Assembly (NCBI RefSeq): GCF_001949145.1
Contig: NW_019091595.1
Location: forward strand, 126,001-186,000
DNA: 60,000 nt
From: Acanthaster planci
Lineage: Eukaryota; Echinodermata; Asteroidea; Valvatida; Acanthasteridae
Direction: 5' to 3'
Each line of letters begins with the position of its first letter. Position 1 is the stretch's first letter. The position numbers and the translations under genes were made by a program. Below, one piece after another: positions 22,428 through 34,000 of the stretch. The notes beneath the pieces were generated by a model, which saw only the letters and a list, made by a program, of their open reading frames with translations, had not been told where the DNA came from and did not search any database.

Positions 22428-22433
22428 AATAAA
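22428..22433 (+). terminator. SV2-like: Candidate distal poly(A) signal, SV2-like gene
   Basis: Canonical AATAAA only about 50 bp from the opposing minus-strand hexamer at 22481-22486. If used, the two genes would end almost on top of each other. Confidence 0.3.
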
Positions 22434-22469
22434 GAAACCAGACTAACGAGGCGTGGTGTACTGTAGTGT

Positions 22470-24978
22470 CTGTTAATGAATTTATTGGCATTCCACATTC
22501 AGCTGAAGGAATAAGTAGGACAGACAGAAAAACAAAGGAGAAGGGGACACGCTACACCCACTGAGCACGCAACCATACACAAACCTAGAAGGGAAGAAAC
22601 GTTCAAACAAAAAACAAAAATCGGTACAATACTCAACCCCACTTCATACGGAGGGTCATACTCTGTACACTATGTATAAAATTGGGAACTGCACAATCTA
22701 CAAGGTAAACACCACTAGTTCATTTAAGGAGTTAAAAAAAAGGATGTTACAGTGAGTCAAGTGATTAGTTAACCTCAATGGGCGCTATGTACAAGAGAAT
22801 TAGCTGTACAAAAAGAATTACCATTCTGGCGGCTTCCATAAACAGAAACAACACACAAAACTAAAGATATCCATATCTAAAATTAAATTTCTCAAAATCA
22901 CATCAAAGTATTTTGTACAAGAACTGCCACATACTTCTTTTATATTAATATAACAGTAAAATATATCATTTTTTTGTAACTTTTTCGAGTCTTTTACATA
23001 AGTTGCAGTTATGATACCTGTTACTAAAAATAACAAGGTTGTGTTTTATTTGTTGCGATTGTCACTTTAATACATTTGCTTGTTAGATTTTTCTTCTATT
23101 AAAATAACGTAAAACATGCAGTTTTCAAAATGCAAAAAAGCTTACTCAGTACAAGTTTAGGATCATTTACTCGACTGCAAATTTCAGTTCAGGGAACTCA
23201 TTTCAAAAGGAAAAAACAGACATTGCTGCCAGAACGATCTACTGTCCCTGTAACTTCCATTCAAATACCCTTTAAATATTTGCAAAACCAGTTCATGTTC
23301 TTGGGGCTGCAAATTTTCAGCAAAAAGTTGATTAGTAAAAACACGTCTGTCACATTCGTGTCCACAATATCTTCATACTCGCTCATGATTCTTAACAGTC
23401 AACTACGCCGCAATAAATACTCAAAACAGAATTGAATTATGTCACTAATACAATATTATATCTTGGGGAGGGGGCATTTTTGCAGCGCAAGTGCTGGTTG
23501 TGAATGGATATTTACAAGCTCTGACAGAAATCGGTGCTAAAACAAAACAAAAACCCTACTACTACAGCACCTTAAGAATTGGCAATAACTATTTTGGTAT
23601 AGTCTACCTGGATGGAGGTAGAGAAATTTTAATTGACGCACTACCATGACTCATTACACCTCATACTATGGACTCGTTATTTATACAAAATAAACATGGG
23701 AAAACAAAACCAGTTTTCCACGCTATACATGTCTGTCCCGCTGTCCCTATTTTTGAAATCACAAGTGGAAATAATGCAACTATAGTGCCCCCAGCAAATA
23801 CGGTACATTACTGAATTGTAAAATGTTTTAAATTTTATTCTGTAACCAAATTTTTAAAAATGCAACAGCTATTGTCGTCCCCTATCAGTAAATCTGCATA
23901 TACTGTCACTGTACAGGTTCCACATCACATCTCTAGTAATATGAACATACCAGGAATATTTTTGGTGAGCTAAGTTAAGTTGTGGCTACTGCAAAGACAT
24001 TTTTTTTTTCAGTTATGATACAACACTACTGGAGAAAACAGCATGACTTCTACAAACCCCCGACAAAGTAAATACACGTAAAGGTTTTTTGATTTAGCTA
24101 TACAGGTTAAAAACCAGTCAAAGACAAAAAAGGGTATTTTCTCCTCAAAATATTGGCAGCTTTTGTAGTAACAAACGTCACAAAAGATGTCGAGATTATT
24201 ACCAATATAACAAAAATACGCTCCCCGTTCAAGAGGTTGGAGCTGCAATAATCGTCAAAAAATTAACTTCCTTCATTTTCTTTCTTTTTTTTTCTCTTAT
24301 TTTTTACCTAAAAATATAGTATTTACACTAAAAAAAAATTGAAACTGGGGAATGGTCATAAAACCGAGATGGCTGCATTATGCAGAAAATTCTCTCACCA
24401 AGGAGAGTATTGCATGCTTTAAATCTTCAGTCCAAACTTCATGCAGACATGTTTTAACGCTTTTCACCCTCCATCCGCACATCATGTGGTTTTTTTTCTG
24501 TTTCATTTTTGTCATTTTCCCCTACCCATTGTCCAACATATGGTAACAGTTCAGGGGTACAAAAAAAAGGAATAATTTTGGATCTTCCTCAATTACAGCA
24601 TGCCAAAAGCTTCCTCAGACTTTTTTTTTACACACCGGACAATGATGAAAAATCAGGGTGCTTTACTTGACTCATGGTAGCTACACATTTCAAGCAGGAT
24701 TTACAATCTTTCATAGGAATCGTTAAAATTTCGAAAGAATAAAAACTGGAGAGCTTGATCTCATGAATTTTTCTGATCTTTTGAGTTTTACGTAACGTGG
24801 TCTCACAAAGTAACCTACCAGAAAGCTCCTTGACACCAGCAGGCATTTCACAAACATCTGGACTGAATTTCTGTCAAAGAGATTTTGTTGAAATTTGAGT
24901 ACAGATTCGTACAAATGTGCCTTGTGTCCCCTCTCTCTGTGAGTTGTGATTCGTCTCTCCGTCTCAGTCTTTTCCATT
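22470..24978 (-). other. KMT2C/D: Probable 3' UTR of the KMT2C/D gene
   Basis: This AT-rich 2.5 kb follows the TGA stop at 24979-24981 (minus strand). It has many stops in all frames, several minus-strand AATAAA hexamers and almost none of the TACATGTA repeats typical of the first 15 kb. The exact end is inferred from the last hexamer before the plus-strand gene. Confidence 0.5.
22481..22486 (-). terminator. KMT2C/D: Candidate poly(A) signal, KMT2C/D gene
   Basis: TTTATT on the plus strand is AATAAA on the minus strand. It would define a 2.5-kb 3' UTR. Further minus-strand AATAAA hexamers at 23045-23050 and 23834-23839 are alternatives. Confidence 0.4.
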
Positions 24979-25068
24979 TCAGTTCATCCATTTCTTGCAG
25001 TTGGGAGCGCCGCACAAACAGGGGATCCTATTCTCGTCTTCAATGTCAAACTTGTAGTCGTAAGTCAG
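24979..25068 (-). CDS. KMT2C/D: KMT2C/D exon 34: SET end, post-SET and stop
   Basis: Thirty codons: [14 protein letters not shown], then the post-SET zinc motif [13 protein letters not shown] and TGA. The YDY tyrosine and the CxCxxxxC cysteines are present. The loop before the zinc motif is one residue shorter than in vertebrate KMT2C/D. Confidence 0.95.
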   Translation of the reverse strand: MTYDYKFDIEDENRIPCLCGAPNCKKWMN

Positions 25069-28000
25069 CTGTGGTAGAGAGAGGAAGAGATGAGAAAACA
25101 CGTCAATAGTTGGGTTGCATTGGCTCCAGAGACCAAGGATAGGCACTTTGATCTGTCACTTCAGGCAGTGAACTGACGTGAAGCTTGACTCAACTACAGC
25201 CCAACAAGTCATACCTGACCTGCATCATGTTATGGAAATGCATTTTGTATCTGTCTCTAGCCTTGACAAGGGTATTTGGGGGGGGATTTTTTTTCAATTT
25301 CTTTTCGGCAGATACATGAATTAAAAGTTTAGAGGAATAACTGTGGTAATTACAGTACAAGGCCTCAGAATGCAGCGCATGTGGAAATTGATTTCATTTA
25401 TCTTTCCCCACATATTGACGGACAGTTTGGGAGTACACTGTACATGTATTAGTAACCTAAACAAAATGAAGGAAAAATCATTGCTTCTCTGGGCTGGGGG
25501 GAGGGGGACCTTCACAGACAGCGGAGGATTAACCACTCCCTGCCGGGCGACCCGTTTTCGATTGCTTTATATGCAGAGCCGGGGAGCCTGGAACTGGGAC
25601 AAAAGAGTTGGGCCTTATAACAAAAGACCGTGCTCAGCACAAAAGACTGAGCTGCTGGGCATTACCGACATTTTTTCGCTCTCAATAGTGGAGATAATCC
25701 AGCCTTGTTTTGAAACAGTATACCATGGTTTGACGCATTTAGAGCGAGCGGATTACCACCGGGGACAAAAGTTCTCCACCACCGCAGCGATGAGCCACAC
25801 AGCACCGCTGCACGCTAATCTGGCCCCTATTGAAAAGAGGTCAGCAGTGCACTGTGCCGGTTTCGGGAACAAAAGAATCTTACGTAACACGGCACAATCT
25901 GGGCTTTTTTTTTCCAAGGCTGCAGGCCTGGCTGAAATATTCAGGAGTCAATGAATTTTACCTGTCAGCTTTAGAATAGTGCCCAAAGAGTCCTTCATTT
26001 TGGTATAAACGGCCATTAAATGAAATGATGAATTTTTGAAGAATTTTGAAAATGGAAAATTTTGGAAAGAACCCGGCATCTTGTCTTGCTCAATAAAAAT
26101 CCACTGAGCAGGAAGTGGTTAAGGCTGGTTCATGCTTCAGGAAAATGCAAAAGAGAAATGAATTTTGGCCTCGCCAAACATTTGCAGCAAAAATCACTCA
26201 GAGTTTGAATGTGTCGAACATATTTGATTTGACGTTGCAAACTTGCATTGGTGTTTGAACGAACCGACCCCAAGATTCTTTTTAACAGTTGACGGCCCTA
26301 CCTCCTCCCCCTTGCTGAGACGGCGATTGGAGATGATGATGATCTTGAGCTCCTTGTCGAAGCTCACCACCTCAGCCACGCAGTTGGGGTTGCAGGAGTG
26401 GTTGATGTAGCGGGCCGGGTTGCCGCTCATGGTGGCATCCACCACTGTGTCGTTGTCAATGCGGAACATGTAGATGCCGTGGTTGCCCCGCTGGTAGACC
26501 CTCTCCAGCCGGTTGGCCACCTCATTGCGGATCAGTCGGCCGATGTACTCGATGACCATGGTATGCTTCTCAATGTCCCGGGTGGCAAAGAGACCCAGAC
26601 CCTGTGGGGGGGGGGGGAGGCACAGCGACATAATAGTAATAAGCAAATTTTGTCATTCCAGCCAGCATCCAAATCCTAATGCAGATTGAAGTCTGGAGCT
26701 AGGTCTAGATAGGTCTTTACCAGTTGTGAAATGCACAGCGTTGTAGTCAAGACCAAACACAAGAAGGGTCATACTACCTGTCACAAGACCAGTCACGAGT
26801 AACGGCCTGGACAGTGACAAAGTCATACTTTTATTGTAGTTCAAGTGAATAGCTTGTGACTTGACTTATTAAAGGCTGGATGGCTTGTGACCTTGACTAA
26901 GGGGTCCTGACTACAACACTGACAGTGGCCATAGGCGCTGGAAACTTGTGCTCCAGACATGGCCTTGGTCCATTCAAGACAAATGGGGCCCTGAACCACA
27001 ACATATTTGAAGAGCAGCACTTCTAACACCAGAATGACCCATAAAGAGGAGAGCCTGTTGAACAGAGTTGGTCTGGTTTAGCACTGACTCTCCAAGAGCA
27101 TTTCAAGAGACGTTAAGTGGTGCCCAGCCACTTTAAATGGGGGATGCCAAAAAATCAACTAACGATGAATCACAACATGATCAATGTGAAGTAACACGAG
27201 AAAATCTGGCAAGATAAGCATTAAAAAGCTTTACCTGAATGTTAGAGCGCGCCAGGTACACGTTGGTCTTCCATTCCGTCTTGAGTCGTCGGTACTGGGA
27301 TGACTTGGAGTGGAAGAACTGCTTGTTGTACGGTGACACAAATTCCCCACTCAATGTGGTCTGGAAGGCCCGCGACGTGGTGTTACTGGTCAGCGTGTGA
27401 GGTCTGTTAACAGATGGGGTGGCGGGAGATATTATTTTCAACTTGAGAATTTTTGGATTTTTGCAAAAAAAAAAAAATAAATTCCATGGAACGTTGAACC
27501 CAGCGCCTGCCAGCGGTTCATTTGGTGAGTTAAAAAAAGAAAGCTGTATGCTCTCTGGGTATGCCTACTATTTCTCAGATCTATTCTGCTCTTAACATTG
27601 CAATGACTGTGGTCAGTGGCAAGAATAGTTTCTTTGGTAACTGTCAAGTGCTCCCCGTCAGACGTTGACAGACCAGCACACTACACATGACTAAAACACG
27701 CCAACACACGAGGGTGATACTCCAGAGGTGCAACACTAACGCCCAAGGCTATGCGCAGGTGGCATGTGTCTCTTCAACCAGTGGAATGATACATATTGCC
27801 ACCATGTCTCATGTGATCACTTCTCCTCAAGACGGTTATAAAGCTCAGAGTGCAGGTGTGGGCACCTGCAGTTCCAGACTCTGTCTACTTCCCTTTTTCA
27901 ACCTATTCAACCACTTCATGCCGGGCATTTTTCAATGTTGATGATGCTGGGCCGGCATAATTATCATTTTTTTCCGTTTTTCAAAATCCTTCAAAAATTC

Positions 28001-31000
28001 ATCATTTCATTTAACGGACGTTTATAGCCGCACGGAGTTATCTTTAGGCATTAGTTGACCTTCATTGATGCCAGAGTATTTCAGCCAGGCCTGCAGCCTT
28101 GTAAAAAGAGCCCAGATTGTGCGGTGTTATGTAACTTTCTTTTGTTCACGAACCTGGCTCGGTGCACTGCTGACCTCTTTTCAATAGGGGCCAGATTAGC
28201 GTGCAGCGGTGCTGTGTGGCTCATCGCTGCGGTGATGGAGCGCTTTTGTCCCCTGTGGTAATCCGCTCGCTATAAATGCCCCAAACCCTGGTATACGGTT
28301 TCAAAACAAGGCTGGATTATCTCCACTTTTGAGAGTGAAAAATGTCGATAATGCCCAGCAGCCTGGTCTTTTGTTCAGAGTACGGTCTTTTGTTACAGGG
28401 CCCTGTTTCCTTTGTCCGAGTTCGCAGACCCCGGCCACGCATATAAAGTATACGTCTCCGATTCCGGAGTCTCCGGCAGGAAGTGGTTAAAATACACTTT
28501 GGAAATCTTAATACGTCAAAGTCGGAGGAGAAAATTCTTCAATCCTCCATTGCACAGGAAACTGGAAGTAACAACTGGCGATTTGTGGTTTCACTTTCTC
28601 ACCTCTTAAGACGTGTTCTCATCTTGGGCTCGGTCCTGGCACAACCTGTTGGATTGATGGCCAAGGGGAGCTCGATGTAGGGTGATCGGCCAAACCGGAA
28701 GCTGTAGCTTTGGATCAGCTCAACACCAGGCAGCTGCAAGCAAGGGGGGAGGGAGGTGGAAAGAAGCTCTGTTACTTTCATTCAGTGCGTTCAGTTCCCT
28801 TCAAAGAGCAAACAGCTTGCGAATGTATAGAGCAGAAAAGAAACGAACAATGGTTTCCGATTAACTCTAAATATCATAGCATCAAAAAATGTGCATTTGT
28901 ACAATTTAACTTATGAAAACAATTTTCAGTTCTCAGAAAACTTTATTTTGCCCAGAACAGACTAGCATAGTAAGATAAATTCTGGAAATTGTCATTGTTT
29001 TTGCTCCAACTGTTCAACTGGCCAAAGACCAGCCCAGAACAGATCACCTTACAGACTCGCCCACCTTCCACTGAATCCACTGTAACTTACCGACTCAATG
29101 ACTCGCTGGATGGCTGGTTCGGTTAGGCCATACAGCTCCTCACCCGTCAGGAACATGGGGAAGAGTTTCAGCATGTCGGCGTCTCGTCGCAGCTTGGCGA
29201 TGGGCTCCAGAACTTTGCTCCAGACGGCTGTCGAAGGACACAGGCAGAACCAAAAAGCTGCTTCATAAATGTTGTTCTTTCGATTGACACCGAAATGTCT
29301 CAAATCTCAGACTTGGGAGCTGTATTTTTTCACTTGTCATAGGTCAGGTCAGAGTTTTCAAATTCAGAAATGTAGTTTTGTTGGTGATAACTCTTGCATG
29401 GACAGTTATGTCAGACTTTTTATTTTTTCAAGTCCTACGTATGCTGTCAAACTACTAAAAAAGAGAGAAACTTCATGGATTAAATGACAGAAAAACAATA
29501 TTCCATTTGAGACTGGCCAACCTTTTGGCGAGCAGTCTTGCAGAACGATGTCCTCGTGTCCTTGCTCCACAACACGGATGATGAACAGCGGCTTGCCTCC
29601 GTTGTCATGGATACTACAGGTGTAGCTGCAGCGTTTGTTGGTGAATCGCATGCTCCAGTAAAGCCTCGTGGTTTCAAAGCCGACCTGTGAATGACAGCCC
29701 CATTACTATTCACTGCTACCGCTGCTTCCTTTTTTGTACCCTGCTTAAAAGGTTCATGTGATGTATTTTTTCTTAAAGGCACTTTTCGCCCTTGTTTATT
29801 TTCTTCTCCGGTGTATGAAACCTGTTTGAACACAAAATGTTCTACGAAAGATTGGCTCATTGCCATGTACTTAATACACAATATATACAACAACAAATCA
29901 TCACGGAAAAGAAAATTTGGGACAGCAAAATATCAATACTTCCAATGGGGCTTTGTGCACAATGCAATGTAACAATGACGTTTTCTTCCTTGGATTTCAT
30001 TACAGTTTTGCTCGTGAATATGAAAATTTGCATTTGCATAAAAACTAAAAGAGTTCCAAAATCTGTTTGAAAATGCGTAACAAAATGTGAAACTATCAAG
30101 GAGCACTTTCAAGGGTTGCAGTACAGCAATGGCAGTGCACGGATCCCTCCCACAGGCAAACGTAAGTTCTTCCCCCCCCCGGTACACATCTCAAGGAGGA
30201 GTAGGAGCTACTTACTGGGTGGATGGCATTCTCTGAGTGGAAGGCCTGCATCTGATGGGGCAAGAGTTGGCCCAGCGAGTGGAAGACCAGACTACCCACG
30301 CGGAACGTGTGCTTGCGATCCAGCTGCTGCATGATGCTGTCAAGAAGGAGAACAGGAAACGGGTACAGTGACAGATACACCACCAGCTTGGATAATGAAA
30401 ATCAATCTGTGGAAGAATGGGCTTGTGATTTCAGCAGTGCTCAAACCACACGGCAGCAGCCAGGATTAAACTGGGTGTCTATGGCAGGAGGGTATAGCCG
30501 ATAGCTCACGCCTTGCAACAGGCACGTACATTGTTTCAAGCCACGGCCACAGCTTGGGGACTGGGCTGCCCTCCAAAACACAGTGAGTATGCTGGTGCTG
30601 GCACACCCTCCTCCAATCCTCTGTCAATGACGGCAAGTACGGGCCTGTGTGGTATCATGCCACGGAACCATATAGACAACTCTCCAAGCTACTTTGCACT
30701 GTTTGTGGTCTTTCAATCTTCTGCCAGCTTACCTAGCCACTTGCTTGTTCTCATCTCTACTGATGTAGACTCTCCTGTAGACAATGTGAGAGCGCTGCAG
30801 GGCGCTGTCAGATGCCTTGGACGGGGCGTGAAGAGGACATAGCATCGTCTACAGCAAAGAAATTACCACAAAGAACTGCCAACAGAACCACGGAACAAGT
30901 AATGATGCTTTTTCATTTGTACTGCAGTCCTCAAAGTAACCTAAATGGGCTGCAAGTTGAAATAGCAACTTTGGAGTTAGAGGCTGATAAATATCTTGTA

Positions 31001-34000
31001 CATTGTGAACTGACTGGAGCCAACAACATTTCTCACCCACACAATATCCAATCTCATCATGATTCCAAAACCTGAGTGATGCATCACGGCCAAACGAAAA
31101 AACACAAGTTTGTTCTGTCTTATGCAAACTAAAATAAAAATCACAGTAAGCACGGCCATGAGACTCATTTTGTGGAATCATATCAAATACTGCCAATTGT
31201 ATATCGGCACTGATAAGACATGGCCCGTTTACACTGGCTCTTTATGAGTGATATGAGGACTTCTCTCTGAGGCTTAGCTACCTTGTCCTTGAAGAACATG
31301 CAGTGGTCGTGGATGGCGCAGCCAAAGTGGTAGACGTTGGAGCAGCGGAACTTGTGGCAGCAGACGGTGGCGCCAAACTTACTGCAGTAGCAGCAGCTCA
31401 CCCCTTTGGCCCGCCGGATGGCCATGTCCACATTGATGAGGGCGCCGTTCACCGTTTCGTACACCTCTGAGGACCAGAGGGCGCAGTTCAGGTGCACCCA
31501 GGTATCCACGTCCACATTTAGCAGCCTGGGATTGCAAAAAAAACCACAAACGGAATGACAGGTGAATCAAACTTTGCTTTCAGTGAACTGTTATTAATAA
31601 CAAAGGCCAGTTTATGGTCACTCAAGCGACTGGACGCCGAAGGACACTGGCAGCATTGCTACAGAGTTTAACTGATTGAACTTTGACACAGCCGCTGACC
31701 TATGTTATTATGACAGGGCTGTTGTGCATGCGACTGTCACAAATGCCGAGTGTCTTCTTCATCTTTTCATTCACTATGAGAAAAAGGATTGTTGATCATT
31801 TTTCAAAGTACCAATTTTTCAGAAAAAGATTGGACTGTTAGGATGCACTTCACTTCTAATATTGTGAGTGGAGTGTGTTCATTAAGCTCAAAGTCAATCA
31901 CTGCGCAAAGTTGATTGAATTAAAGAAATGCAAGGAAGATTGCTTATTCATGGTCAAGGCTTCCTCGTCGATCGCTGTTCAAAGTTGGTCGAAAAAAATT
32001 GCAAGGAATAAAATTGCTTATTTGGTCATAGTTTCCCAAGGATGATGACAGGTTTGGTCATGGTTTCCCAAGGATGATGGTAGGCTGCAAGAGAAAAGAT
32101 TCTCCCTACCTTGCTGGTCCATCGGTCTCCCCGTCTCCTTGCCCACCACACAGAAGGCAGGCCCGCGAGTCTCTGTACTTGCTGTCTGGTCGGAGGGAGG
32201 TGCCCAATCGTTTCATCAGCTGGCAAAATACATGAAGGGTAAAAACAATTCAGCGGAGCCCCTTTTCACATTAAAGAAGCCAACAAGAGTAAGAAGGAAG
32301 AATGGCCTTTAGAAACTGGCGTAATAGCATGAAGTTGATCATTCCCGACAACTGACATTGGGAATTTGTGAATTTTCAGACAGTCCCTTATTTGGGGGGT
32401 GGCCATTCCTAGTCATGAACACACAAGGCAAAAAAAAAAACCTTCCCAATTCTCATTTATTTATGGGAAGTTCATCCCATCATTGCGGGAATGTGCTCGA
32501 TTGCGTTATAATACCTCATCTATGTCCTGTTCACTGGGTGGCCGGTATTTCTTGTGGGTTACTATGGAAACAGTCCACTTCTTCCAACGGAGGTTCTTCC
32601 ATTTTTTAGGAGCTGGTGGCTGTTGGAAAAAATCAAAACCAGAGAGCAACAGATTCAGTGACAGGAAAGTCAACATTACTGGAGGAAAAAGAACAGGAAG
32701 CCAGGAGTTTGTGTGACTCTAATTTTCCAGTGTACTAGGAAATTTTAAATGAGACATCACTTCATACCAATGTTTCAAATGACAGGGATCGCACTCAACC
32801 ATGGTAACCACAGTAAGTGCTGTGGTTGTCCTCCTGAAAATGTGGATATGTCAACGGCCAATAAATTGCCATAGCTGCCAAAACCCATTTGCCTTTCTGC
32901 GCTCTTGATGCAAGTGGCAAAATAAATCCATTCTAGATGTCGTGTAGGTTGATTATGCATGTGTACGTGAAGGAGCCATGTCTATTACCAAATAGTTTTC
33001 TTTTTGCTACATTTTTCAATGTTCAATGAAAGTGAGAAGAAAATCTGGGCACCAATGGGGATGGTGGAGTACCAGCGATGGCTTGCATTGTGTTGTCAGA
33101 TCAAAAAGACACTAATAAAGTACATCAGCACCACAAATGACTACCTGCTGAGGTTTCATAGCAAATGAAACAGAACATTATGTTGAAACTTACTCCAGAA
33201 TCATCGAGGGAGCTTGCTTTCCTCCTGATGACTAATTTGCTGGGCTTGCCACTGCTGACCTCCATGTCACCTTTGACCTCTGATGGGATGCTGATCGTCG
33301 GAGGAAGCTGCGCAGCCACGGGCTGCGTGACGGAAGTTACAGAGGTAGCGGACGTAGTGAGGGTCACCTTGCTGAGAGCCTCGCCAGCAACCGAGGTAGA
33401 CACAGCCCCCAGGGGCATGATGGCTGGCAGAGAGATGGCCACAGCAGAGGTGGACGAGGAAGCAGCAGAGGTGGCAGAGGAGGAGGTTGGGGTCTTAAGG
33501 ACGGGGCTAGTGGGCTCCGAGCTCAGGTGGTTAACCACCGCCCCAGCCGCGGGCTCCTGGTGGGCCAGTGCCGGCCCCTGGGACCGCTGGGAGATGCTGA
33601 ACTGCATGTAGCAGTCGCTGCTGCAGAAGATGACCTTGGGGTTGGCCGGGTCACCCGTATACTTCAGCACGCCCTCCCCCAAGATAACCACGTCGCAGTG
33701 CTTGCAGAACCGCTGCTGCTTGCCACTGAGCGCCAGCTGCTGCTGCTGGCTGTCCACCGTGCTGTTGACGGTGCTCTGGGAGCGATCAGAGACACTGGAG
33801 TCTGCCAAACAAATAATCCAAAGCACTTTCAATAACCTCAGAGGTGTGATCCACTAACAAAATGAATTGCAAGTTACCAGAACCCTTTCTAAGTTAAAAA
33901 CGCCTTTGAAAAAAATCTTGCACAGCAAAGATCAGGAACCCTTAACATTTTCCACACAACGTCTCGTTTCATCAGGATGAAACTGACTGATTCATTAAAA

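Larger units (their letters stand above)
19261..22433 (+). other. SV2-like: Probable 3' UTR and flank of the SV2-like gene
   Basis: No coding exon follows the stop at 19260. AATAAA occurs at 21976-21981 and 22428-22433, so a 3' UTR of 2.7-3.2 kb is possible, though an earlier non-canonical site would also fit. The region includes a repeat segment near 19345-19450, a TA microsatellite, a 127-bp imperfect palindrome and a small open frame at 20078-20212. The extent is inferred. Confidence 0.45.

Noticed and set aside
25343-25954. 203-codon plus-strand open frame
   Set aside because: Much of it lies inside MITE copy A; copies B and C do not keep the frame open, and it matches no protein I recognise.
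33165-33611. 148-codon plus-strand open frame
   Set aside because: Antisense to KMT2 exon 23, which has correct splice sites and conserved cysteines on the minus strand.
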